Below are positions 1-5,478 of a stretch of 7,777 bases of DNA, piece by piece. The DNA lies in the NCBI GenBank assembly GCA_001785175.1, contig MFSY01000060.1, positions 9,054 through 16,830 of the forward strand, given 5' to 3'. Made by a program: the position numbers and the translations under genes. Source of the DNA: Candidatus Muproteobacteria bacterium RIFCSPHIGHO2_01_FULL_65_16. GTDB taxonomy: Bacteria; Pseudomonadota; Gammaproteobacteria; Acidiferrobacterales; Sulfurifustaceae. A model generated the notes under the pieces. The model had not been told where the DNA came from, made no database searches, and saw nothing but the letters and a program-made list of their open reading frames with translations. Position 1 is the stretch's first letter. The number at the start of each line of letters is the position of its first letter.

Positions 1-1077
1 GGCGGCGACGCCGTAAGTGACGAGCGGGCCGAGCGTGTCCCAGAAATAGCCGCTGTAGAAACTTCCCACCGCGCCGCCGGCGCCAAAGCCGGCGGTGCTG
101 TAAACCGACTGGCCGCGGTGCTGGTGATGGCCGGTGAAGAACCGGTAGACCAGCTGCATGCCGGCGGCGTGAAACGCGCCGAAGGTCACGGCATGCAGCG
201 TCTGCGCCGCGACCAGCACGGCCAGGCTCGCGGGGAAGAATCCGATCAGCAGCCAGCGCGCCGCGGCGAACAGGAAACTCGCGAGCAGCACCTCGCGCAG
301 ACCGATGTGGCGCAGGATGCGGGGCATGGCCAGGAACACCCCGATCTCGCACAGCACCGCCAGCGCCCACAGCAAGCCGATCAGCGCCTTCGAATAACCG
401 TGGTCCTCGAGATAGATCGTGTAGAAGGTGTAGTACGGCCCGTGGCTCACCTGCATCAGGAAGCAGGCCAGCAGGAAGGCGAATATCTCCGGGCGCAGGA
501 TCAGCCGGATGAACGACGTCGGGTGCTCCACCCGTCCGCGGGCCTCGGATTCCGGCAGCGTCAGGCTGAAGAGCCAGATGCCGAGCATCAGCACGAGCAG
601 GACCAGCGGCACCAGGCGCGGGCCGCGCGCGTCAATGACCGGACCGAGGGCGAGCACGGCCGCGATGAAGCCGAGCGAGCCCCACAGCCGCACGCGCCCG
701 TAGGCGCCCGGCCGGGCGCCGGTGTGCTGCATGACCAGGACCTCGAGCAGCGGCAGCGAGGCGTGCCAGAAAAAACTGAACAGCAGCATCACCAGCGCGA
801 GCCACCAGAAATCCGCGCCGAGAAGGACGCCGGCGAAAGTCACGGGCGTGAGAAAAGCGGAATAGCGCACGACACGCATGCGATTCTGGCGGTGGTCCGC
901 GAACCACGCCCAGACGTTCGGCGCGACGATGCGCGAGATCATGAGCAGCGCCATGAGATTGCCGATGTCCCGCGCCGTGAAGCCGACGGACTGGAGATAA
1001 AGGCCCCAGTAGGGGACCAGCGCTCCGAGCGTGGCGAAGTAAAAGAAATAGAATCCCGAGAGCCGCCAGTAGGGCAT
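1..1077 (-). CDS. MFS transporter, PPP (phenylpropionate permease-like) family, 3' end outside window
   Basis: The reading frame is open from an ATG at 1077 to base 1 (359 codons, no stop), so the C-terminus is missing; the family is about 380-400 residues long, so perhaps 20-40 residues lie outside. It is an inner-membrane, multi-pass transporter of the major facilitator superfamily, in the LacY/HcaT-like branch. Visible markers are the N-terminus MPYWRLSGFYFFYFATLGA, typical of this family and deciding the start; the LHAVTFGAFHAAGM stretch near residues 294-307; and RGQSVYS followed by a glycine-rich run and SGYFWDTLGP at about 321-350. Hydrophobic helices alternate with short basic loops throughout. 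No clear Shine-Dalgarno sequence precedes the ATG, which sits directly beside a repeat element. It follows aroC on the same strand after 115 nt and may be read through from it. HcaT carries phenylpropionate, but the substrate here cannot be inferred. Confidence 0.88.
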   Translation of the reverse strand, partial: MPYWRLSGFYFFYFATLGALVPYWGLYLQSVGFTARDIGNLMALLMISRIVAPNVWAWFADHRQNRMRVVRYSAFLTPVTFAGVLLGADFWWLALVMLLFSFFWHASLPLLEVLVMQHTGARPGAYGRVRLWGSLGFIAAVLALGPVIDARGPRLVPLVLLVLMLGIWLFSLTLPESEARGRVEHPTSFIRLILRPEIFAFLLACFLMQVSHGPYYTFYTIYLEDHGYSKALIGLLWALAVLCEIGVFLAMPRILRHIGLREVLLASFLFAAARWLLIGFFPASLAVLVAAQTLHAVTFGAFHAAGMQLVYRFFTGHHQHRGQSVYSTAGFGAGGAVGSFYSGYFWDTLGPLVTYGVAA

Positions 1078-1088
1078 AAAATCAGTGG

Positions 1089-1199
1089 CAAGTTTCAAGT
1101 TGCAAGTTTCAAGTTCACAGCGACGAGCGGCAGGCTGTTACCTTCACAATACCCCCGCGCCCTGGGAATCAACACTTGCTACTTGATACTTGCTACTTG
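1089..1199. repeat. Inverted element built of heptad ACTTGNN arrays
   Basis: The left arm has four CAAGT cores at 1089, 1096, 1103 and 1110, exactly 7 nt apart. The right arm has four ACTTG cores at 1174, 1181, 1188 and 1195, also 7 nt apart and in inverted orientation. A spacer of 59 nt (1115-1173) separates the arms. All four 5-nt cores can pair across the spacer, while the 2-nt linkers differ between arms (TT, TG, TT on the left; CT, AT, CT on the right). The pairing extends a little outward at GGCAAGT/ACTTGCC. Within each arm the sequence is also a 14-nt direct repeat. The right arm overlaps the 3' end of aroC and includes its stop codon; the left arm ends 12 nt before the MFS start codon. 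Function is unknown; a transcript hairpin or an immobile dispersed repeat are both possible. Confidence 0.85.
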
Positions 1200-2302
1200 C
1201 CGCCTGAATTCGATCCCGGAATCGGCGGCGTGGCGGGCGCGACGTCCGCGTTCTGTCCGCGCTGGCGCAGGGCGTGGTCCATGAGCACGATGGCGAGCAT
1301 GGCCTCGGCGATGGGCGTGGCGCGGATGCCGACGCAGGGGTCGTGGCGGCCGGTGGTGCTGATCTCCGCCGCCGCGCCTTTCACGTTCACGGTGCGCGCC
1401 GGCAGGCGGATGCTGGAGGTCGGCTTGAGCGCGATGCTCACCACGATGTCCTGGCCGGTGGAGATGCCGCCGAGGACGCCGCCGGCGTTGTTCGAGCGAA
1501 AACCCTGGGGCGTCATTTCGTCGCGATGCTCCGTGCCCTTCTGCTCGACCGCGCGAAAGCCGGCGCCGATCTCGACGCCCTTGACCGCGTTGATGCCCAT
1601 CATGGCGTGGGCGATGTCGGCGTCGAGCCGATCGAATACCGGCTCGCCCAGGCCCACGGGCACGCCGGCGGCGACGACGCCGATGCGCGCGCCGATGGAG
1701 TTGCCCTCCTTGCGCAGCTGATCCATGTAGGCCTCGAGCTCCGGCAGCTTCGCGGCGTCCGGACAGAAGAACGGGTTGCGCCCGACTTCGTCCCAGTCCT
1801 TGAGATCGAGCCGGATCGGGCCGAGCTGGACGAGGCAGCCGCGGATCGTCACCCCGTGGCGCTCGCGCAGCCATTTCCTGGCGATCGCCCCGGCGGCCAC
1901 GCGCATCGCGGTCTCGCGCGCCGAGGCGCGCCCGCCGCCGCGGTAATCGCGGATCCCGTATTTCTGCTGGTAGGTGTAGTCGGCGTGCCCCGGGCGGAAG
2001 CGGTCCGCGATCGCGTCATAGTCCTGCGGGCGCTGATCGGTGTTCTGGATCAGCAGCCCGATGGGCGCGCCCGTGGTCTTGCCCTCGAAGACGCCGGCGA
2101 GAATCCTGACCTCGTCGGCCTCGCGCCGCTGGCTGGTGTGGCGCGACGTGCCGGGCCGGCGCCGATCCAGGTCCGGCTGGATGTCGGCCTCGGCGAGCGC
2201 CATCCCCGGCGGGCAGCCATCCACGATGCCGACCAGGGCCGGGCCGTGCGACTCGCCTGCGGTGGTGACGGTGAAGAGCCTGCCTATGGTGTTGCCGGAC
2301 AT
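1193..2302 (-). CDS. aroC: Chorismate synthase
   Basis: This 369-residue protein catalyses the last shikimate-pathway step, converting 5-enolpyruvylshikimate-3-phosphate to chorismate with reduced FMN, in the cytoplasm. The three family signatures are present: GESHG at residues 16-20 with the catalytic His19, RPGHADYTY at 103-111 with the second catalytic His106, and [18 protein letters not shown] at 124-141. The FMN and substrate region [18 protein letters not shown] lies at 318-335. From memory it resembles E. coli AroC closely along its whole length, including [11 protein letters not shown] at 44-54. The length is normal for the bacterial monofunctional form. The start is fixed by the MSGNTIG N-terminus. 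No Shine-Dalgarno sequence is visible; a possible promoter lies right at the start codon. The last codon, AAG, and the TAG stop are supplied by the adjoining heptad repeat. The gene is followed by an MFS transporter on the same strand. Confidence 0.97.
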   Translation of the reverse strand: MSGNTIGRLFTVTTAGESHGPALVGIVDGCPPGMALAEADIQPDLDRRRPGTSRHTSQRREADEVRILAGVFEGKTTGAPIGLLIQNTDQRPQDYDAIADRFRPGHADYTYQQKYGIRDYRGGGRASARETAMRVAAGAIARKWLRERHGVTIRGCLVQLGPIRLDLKDWDEVGRNPFFCPDAAKLPELEAYMDQLRKEGNSIGARIGVVAAGVPVGLGEPVFDRLDADIAHAMMGINAVKGVEIGAGFRAVEQKGTEHRDEMTPQGFRSNNAGGVLGGISTGQDIVVSIALKPTSSIRLPARTVNVKGAAAEISTTGRHDPCVGIRATPIAEAMLAIVLMDHALRQRGQNADVAPATPPIPGSNSGGK

Positions 2303-2308
2303 AGGCCG

Positions 2309-2337
2309 ATGTTACCGGCAAAGGCGCACGGGAACAA
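2309..2337 (-). promoter_or_regulatory. Candidate sigma70-type promoter for aroC
   Basis: On the minus strand there is TTGTTC (2337-2332), a 17-nt spacer, then TAACAT (2314-2309). TAACAT matches the -10 consensus at four of six positions and TTGTTC matches the -35 consensus at three of six. The -10 hexamer ends 6 nt before the aroC ATG, so initiation would fall at or next to the A of the start codon. That would give a leaderless message, in keeping with the lack of a Shine-Dalgarno sequence. The call rests on consensus matching only. Confidence 0.33.
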
Positions 2338-2364
2338 ATCCCGGTCCCGCCGAGCGCGGGGATC

Positions 2365-2517
2365 TCGAAAAATTGCTGAAGGGATGATTTTCACCGCAGA
2401 GACGCGGAGACGCGGAGAAAGAATCCGTTTTTATCTCAATAACTCAATCTGCGCTAATCTGCGAAATCTGCGGATAAAGAAATTTGTTCACCTGGCGCTC
2501 TTGGCGTCTTGGCGGTT
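2365..2517. repeat. Dispersed octamer repeat element, copy A (composite)
   Basis: The first part (2365 to about 2453) aligns with copy B at 6511-6595 at roughly 85% identity by eye, with one 3-nt gap near its end. It holds three tandem octamers, CGCAGAGA, CGCGGAGA and CGCGGAGA, at 2395-2418. A middle array repeats AATCTGCG three times (2446, 2456 and 2465). A right array has CTTGGCGT and CTTGGCGG at 2500-2515, preceded by a degenerate unit. The outer arms 2392-2410 and 2499-2517 are inverted repeats, with 14 of 19 positions pairing. I recognise each of these motifs as intergenic sequence recurring in many environmental bacterial genomes, often mistranslated as short spurious proteins; that is recollection, not a search result. 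It fills most of the mipA-aroC gap and no gene is visible there. Confidence 0.82.
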
Positions 2518-2536
2518 CAACTTAGAGTTCCACCGC
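2512..2536 (-). terminator. Possible hairpin downstream of the MipA-family gene
   Basis: Bases 2512-2522 and 2526-2536 form an inverted repeat with an 11-bp stem, two mismatches and a 3-nt loop. It starts 12 nt after the stop codon of the MipA/OmpV-family gene on the minus strand. No T-run follows it on that strand, so it would not be a classical intrinsic terminator. It overlaps the right edge of repeat copy A and may simply belong to that element. Confidence 0.3.
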
Positions 2537-2548
2537 TGGCCCGGCGCG

Positions 2549-3436
2549 TCAGTAGCGCCCCTGCTCGACCTCGGGCGGCACATACACGCGCTCGGCCGAT
2601 CTGGAGTAGATCCAGGAGATGCCCACGCCCAGCATCCACGACTCCTTTTTTCTCACTACCGGGCTGTCTTCGAACACGGCGCCGGCGAGGTTGTCATAGC
2701 GCACGAACCCGCCGATCCAGTAACCGTTGAAGCGCTTGCTCAGGGCCATGGTGACGCGGCTGCCGTTGTAGCCGCCGCGCGCGTCGTAGGCCGGGCGCGT
2801 TGCGGTGGCGTACTCCGGCGCGACCTCATAATAGTAATCGTGGTAGGCCTCGGACGCGTACAGCGGCCCCACGGCGACCCCGAGGTTCCAGCCGCCGCGC
2901 GGCCCGATGTTGAACGCGTCGAAATTGAGATGCGGGGAGAACGACCAGCCGATAAAGCGATAATGCGCCAGATCGGTGGCCACGACGGCGTGCAGCGGGA
3001 ACCGCAGCGACCAGATGTAATCGCTCATGCGGTCGGGCGTGAGCCTGACCTTGAGCGCGGGACCGCCCTCGAGCGTCGGATCTATGTCCTGCATGTCGCT
3101 GCGCGCCCCGTCCTCGCTGCTCTCGGCGGGCGGTCCGGCGCTGAGGCTCAGGTCGAGCTTGACGCGATCGGTCTTGAACACGTCCGCGTGCGCCCCCTCC
3201 TTGTCCACCATGACGGTCTCGCCGCGATACACCAGGTACGGCAGCGGCAGCACATAGGTGCGCTGCTTGTCCGAGCCGCGATAATCCGGGATGTTGAGCA
3301 GCGCGACGCCCATGCCCGCCTCCCATTTCGGCAGCTCCTGGCCCCGGGCCAGGGCGGGAAGGAACAGCAACAGCGCGAACACGAACGCCGGGCGCGGGCG
3401 CGTTTTTGCTAGTATTCTTAGAACGTGACGGCGCAT
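2549..3436 (-). CDS. MipA/OmpV family outer-membrane protein
   Basis: This 295-residue protein probably forms an outer-membrane beta-barrel. In E. coli, MipA binds the lytic transglycosylase MltA and the murein synthase PBP1B as a scaffold; that role is family knowledge, not shown here. The start is chosen so that a signal peptide follows: basic residues 1-15, a hydrophobic run FVFALLLFLPALA at 18-30, and likely cleavage near residues 30-32. Family-like segments are YRGSDKQRTYVLPLPYLVYRG at 52-72 with its GSDKQR turn, the tyrosine-rich segment with PAYDARGGYNGS near 201-226, and LGVGISWIYS at 269-278 as the probable last strand. About 17 residues follow that strand, so the barrel does not end on the usual terminal aromatic. 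The frame stays open far upstream (to 4048) but that part is antisense to the next gene. The first codons, 3407-3427, use AT-rich codons unusual for this window, perhaps because promoter DNA overlaps them. It diverges from the TraB-family gene. Confidence 0.85.
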   Translation of the reverse strand: MRRHVLRILAKTRPRPAFVFALLLFLPALARGQELPKWEAGMGVALLNIPDYRGSDKQRTYVLPLPYLVYRGETVMVDKEGAHADVFKTDRVKLDLSLSAGPPAESSEDGARSDMQDIDPTLEGGPALKVRLTPDRMSDYIWSLRFPLHAVVATDLAHYRFIGWSFSPHLNFDAFNIGPRGGWNLGVAVGPLYASEAYHDYYYEVAPEYATATRPAYDARGGYNGSRVTMALSKRFNGYWIGGFVRYDNLAGAVFEDSPVVRKKESWMLGVGISWIYSRSAERVYVPPEVEQGRY

Positions 3437-3442
3437 GCACCG

Positions 3443-3450
3443 CTTATAAT
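3443..3450. promoter_or_regulatory. Symmetric -10-like element in the divergent gap
   Basis: Plus-strand bases 3445-3450 read TATAAT, a perfect -10 hexamer for the TraB-family operon. The minus strand reads TATAAG across 3448-3443, five of six matches, facing the MipA-family gene. The two share the palindrome TTATAA. No good -35 hexamer is found at 16-18 nt on either side. On the minus strand the hexamer ends 6 nt before the MipA-family ATG at 3436. On the plus strand initiation near 3457 would leave a leader of about 45 nt carrying the AAGGGG ribosome site. Confidence 0.4.
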
Positions 3451-3490
3451 GCCAGACAAACGAACCGCTTCCCATCGTTCGGACACCATT

Positions 3491-3496
3491 AAGGGG
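3491..3496 (+). promoter_or_regulatory. Ribosome binding site that fixes the TraB/GumN start
   Basis: AAGGGG lies 6 nt before the ATG at 3503. Earlier in-frame starts at 3425 and 3449 have no such site, would lie at or upstream of the -10-like element, and would put about 20-25 polar residues ahead of the signal peptide. This supports 3503 as the real start. Confidence 0.65.
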
Positions 3497-3502
3497 CGCG
3501 CG

Positions 3503-4429
3503 ATGCCGGCAATCCCGACACTGACGCTGATCCGGATCGGCCTCGCCGCGGCGCTGTGGTTTTCCGCCGCGGCCGCGGCCGGCGCGGGCGGCGCGCGCGC
3601 GGCGCCGCCCGCGCCGCCGGCCGCGGCCGAGAAATACGCGCGCGGACTGCTGTGGCGCATCGAGGCCGACGGCCCGCAACCGAGCTACCTGTTCGGGACG
3701 ATACATTCCGCCGACCCGCGCGTCACCGCCCTGCCCGCCGCCGTGCGCGCGGCGTTCGAGCACGCGTCCAGCTTCACCATGGAGACCTTCTTCAGCGGCG
3801 CCGGCCTGGTGCGCATGGCCGAGGCGATGTATTTCCCGGACGACCGGACGCTGGACCAACTGCTCGGGCCGGAGGACTACGCCCTGGTCGAGCAGGCTGT
3901 GGCGGCGCAGGGCCACCCCACGCGCGGCCTCAACAAGAAGAAACCCTGGGCCGTGGTCATGACGCTGGATGCGCCGCCGCCGGAGTCGCTCCTGTTCCTC
4001 GACCTCATGCTCCAGCGCGACGCCGTCCTGGCCGGAAAGCCCAACCACAAGCTGGAGACCATGGAAGAGCAGTTGGCCGTGTTCGACGGCATGCCGCTGG
4101 CGGACCAGGTCACGCTGCTCAGGGAATCAGTGCGCGCGCACCACCAGATGCGCGAACAGCACGAGGAGCTGATACGGCTGTACCTCAAGCGCGATCTCGC
4201 CGGACTCCTGGCGCTCGTCAACAACAGCAAACCGGCCGACGACCGCGTCTTCCAATCGCTGCTGGACCGGCTGCTGACGCAGCGCAACATCAAGATGGCC
4301 GAGCGCATGGCGCCGCGACTGAAGGAAGGCAACGCCTTCATCGCCGTCGGCGCCGGCCACCTGCCGGGTGAGATGGGCCTGCTGCAACTGCTGGAACGGG
4401 CCGGTTACCGCCTGACCGCGGTCTACTAA
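3503..4429 (+). CDS. TraB/GumN family secreted protein, putative metalloprotease-like
   Basis: This 308-residue protein belongs to the TraB/GumN (YbaP, Tiki-related) family. Two family hallmarks are clear: SYLFGTIHSADPR at residues 61-73, containing the GTIH motif, and GNAFIAVGAGHLPG at 276-289, containing the second glycine-histidine motif. A conserved acidic position is likely Glu94 in TMETF. In animal Tiki proteins these histidines and glutamate form a metal-dependent protease site; for bacterial members the activity is largely untested. Residues 1-34 look like a signal peptide (RIGLAAALWFSAAAAAGAG core), followed by a low-complexity Ala/Pro linker to about 42, so export to the periplasm, possibly with an anchor, is likely. 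The length is close to the usual family size. It is first in a tight rightward cluster, ending 2 nt before the zinc-peptidase start codon, and is divergent from the MipA-family gene. Confidence 0.87.
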   Translation: MPAIPTLTLIRIGLAAALWFSAAAAAGAGGARAAPPAPPAAAEKYARGLLWRIEADGPQPSYLFGTIHSADPRVTALPAAVRAAFEHASSFTMETFFSGAGLVRMAEAMYFPDDRTLDQLLGPEDYALVEQAVAAQGHPTRGLNKKKPWAVVMTLDAPPPESLLFLDLMLQRDAVLAGKPNHKLETMEEQLAVFDGMPLADQVTLLRESVRAHHQMREQHEELIRLYLKRDLAGLLALVNNSKPADDRVFQSLLDRLLTQRNIKMAERMAPRLKEGNAFIAVGAGHLPGEMGLLQLLERAGYRLTAVY

Positions 4430-4431
4430 CC

Positions 4432-5478
4432 GTGGCCGCCGCCAAACATTCCAAGCATCCGCGCGGCGCCAGGGACTGGCCCGCCTGGCCGAAGGAGCGG
4501 CTGCTGGACCTGCGCCTGCGCGATCTCGACCTGCGCATCGCCGGTACCTGGCTGGAGAAATGCATCGCCCGCCTCGACGCGGAGCTGGCCGCGCGCGGCT
4601 TCGCGTTCCGCCCGCACGTGTGGCTCGCGGAAGAATGGTTCTGCCCCGACGGCGTGCCCGGCTTCGCCATTCCGTTCTACCTCGCGCACCCGCGCCTGAA
4701 GCGCCTGGAGCAGGAGTTCATGCTCGAGGTCGAGGGCGGCACGGAGGACGAGTGCCTCAAGCTCATGCGTCACGAGACGGCGCACGCGCTCGCCAACGCC
4801 TACCGCCTGCACCGCCGGCGCGACTGGCGGCGACACTTCGGCAAATCGAGCCAGAAATATCCGAAGTCCTATCTGCCCCGCCCCTACAGCAAACGCTTCG
4901 TGGTCCATCTCGAGAACTGGTACGCGCAGAGCCATCCGGACGAGGACTGGGCCGAGACCTTCTCCGTCTGGCTCCGACCCGACTCCGACTGGCGCGCGCG
5001 CTACCGCGGCTGGCCGGCGCTGAAGAAACTCGAGTATGTGGACCGGCTGATGCAGGAGATCGGCGCCAGGCGCCCGCGCGTGAGTACGCGCCGGCAGCAG
5101 TCCCCGGCCCGGCGGTCGCGCCTGACCCTGAGAAAATATTACGCGCACAAGCGCCGGCTCTATGGCGCGAAATATCCCGAGTTCCTCGACCGCGACCTGC
5201 GCCGGCTCTTTTCCGCCGACCCGGCGCACCGGGGCAACGAGGCCGCCGCGCGTTATCTGCGCCGACACCGCAGCGAGCTCACCGCCGTCGTCTCGCGCTG
5301 GACCTCGGAGTACCGCTACCGCATTGACCAGGTGCTGGCGGAGATGATCCGGCGCAGCGACGGGCTCTGGCTGCGCGTCGCCCACGACGACCCGGCGATG
5401 AAGCTCGAGGTCGTCGCCTTTCTCACCCGGCTGGTCATGGACTACCTGCACAGCGGACGCTTTCAGGTGAAGCTATGA
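4432..5478 (+). CDS. Putative zinc-binding metallopeptidase (HExxH), cytoplasmic
   Basis: This 348-residue protein starts with GTG only 2 nt after the previous stop, with no obvious ribosome site, so it is probably translated by coupling. The core motif MRHETAHAL at residues 112-120 contains HETAH (His114, Glu115, His118), the zinc-binding and catalytic pattern of zincin peptidases. Downstream, AQSHPDEDWAETFSVWLRP at 165-183 supplies Glu175 as the likely third zinc ligand; HExxH plus a DWAE-type glutamate recalls the family named putative zinc-binding metallopeptidase. There is no signal peptide or membrane helix, so it should act in the cytoplasm. Residues 213-243 are very basic and may be a flexible or nucleic-acid-contacting linker before a mostly helical C-terminal part (about 247-348). 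Its 3' end overlaps the ATP-grasp gene by 4 nt, which ties the two functionally. The substrate is unknown and peptidase activity is inferred from motifs only. Confidence 0.72.
   Translation: MAAAKHSKHPRGARDWPAWPKERLLDLRLRDLDLRIAGTWLEKCIARLDAELAARGFAFRPHVWLAEEWFCPDGVPGFAIPFYLAHPRLKRLEQEFMLEVEGGTEDECLKLMRHETAHALANAYRLHRRRDWRRHFGKSSQKYPKSYLPRPYSKRFVVHLENWYAQSHPDEDWAETFSVWLRPDSDWRARYRGWPALKKLEYVDRLMQEIGARRPRVSTRRQQSPARRSRLTLRKYYAHKRRLYGAKYPEFLDRDLRRLFSADPAHRGNEAAARYLRRHRSELTAVVSRWTSEYRYRIDQVLAEMIRRSDGLWLRVAHDDPAMKLEVVAFLTRLVMDYLHSGRFQVKL
5465..5470 (+). promoter_or_regulatory. Ribosome binding site for the ATP-grasp gene
   Basis: AGGTGA lies 4 nt before the ATG at 5475, inside the last codons of the zinc-peptidase gene. 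With the ATGA stop/start overlap it suggests both independent and coupled initiation of the ligase. Confidence 0.5.

Noticed and set aside
1115..1173. Intrinsic terminator or small RNA in the core of the heptad element
   Set aside because: Only 4-bp self-complementary pieces (CAGC/GCTG) are present, and there is no T-run.
1089..1199. CRISPR-like array
   Set aside because: The units are only 7 nt with 2-nt linkers and are in inverted orientation between arms; there are no 23-40 nt repeats, spacers or cas genes.
118..1284. A 388-codon plus-strand open frame over the MFS gene
   Set aside because: It is Gln/Glu/Arg/His-rich and antisense to a frame that clearly encodes an MFS transporter.
1274..3412. 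A 712-codon plus-strand open frame
   Set aside because: It runs antisense to aroC and the MipA-family gene and reads through repeat copy A. Its translation is Ala/Arg/Asp-rich without any recognisable domain, as expected for shadow frames at high GC.
3437..4048. Upstream extension of the MipA-family frame to 499 residues
   Set aside because: The extension is antisense to the TraB/GumN gene, is low-complexity Arg/Gly-rich, and would bury the signal peptide; the ATG at 3436 fits the family.
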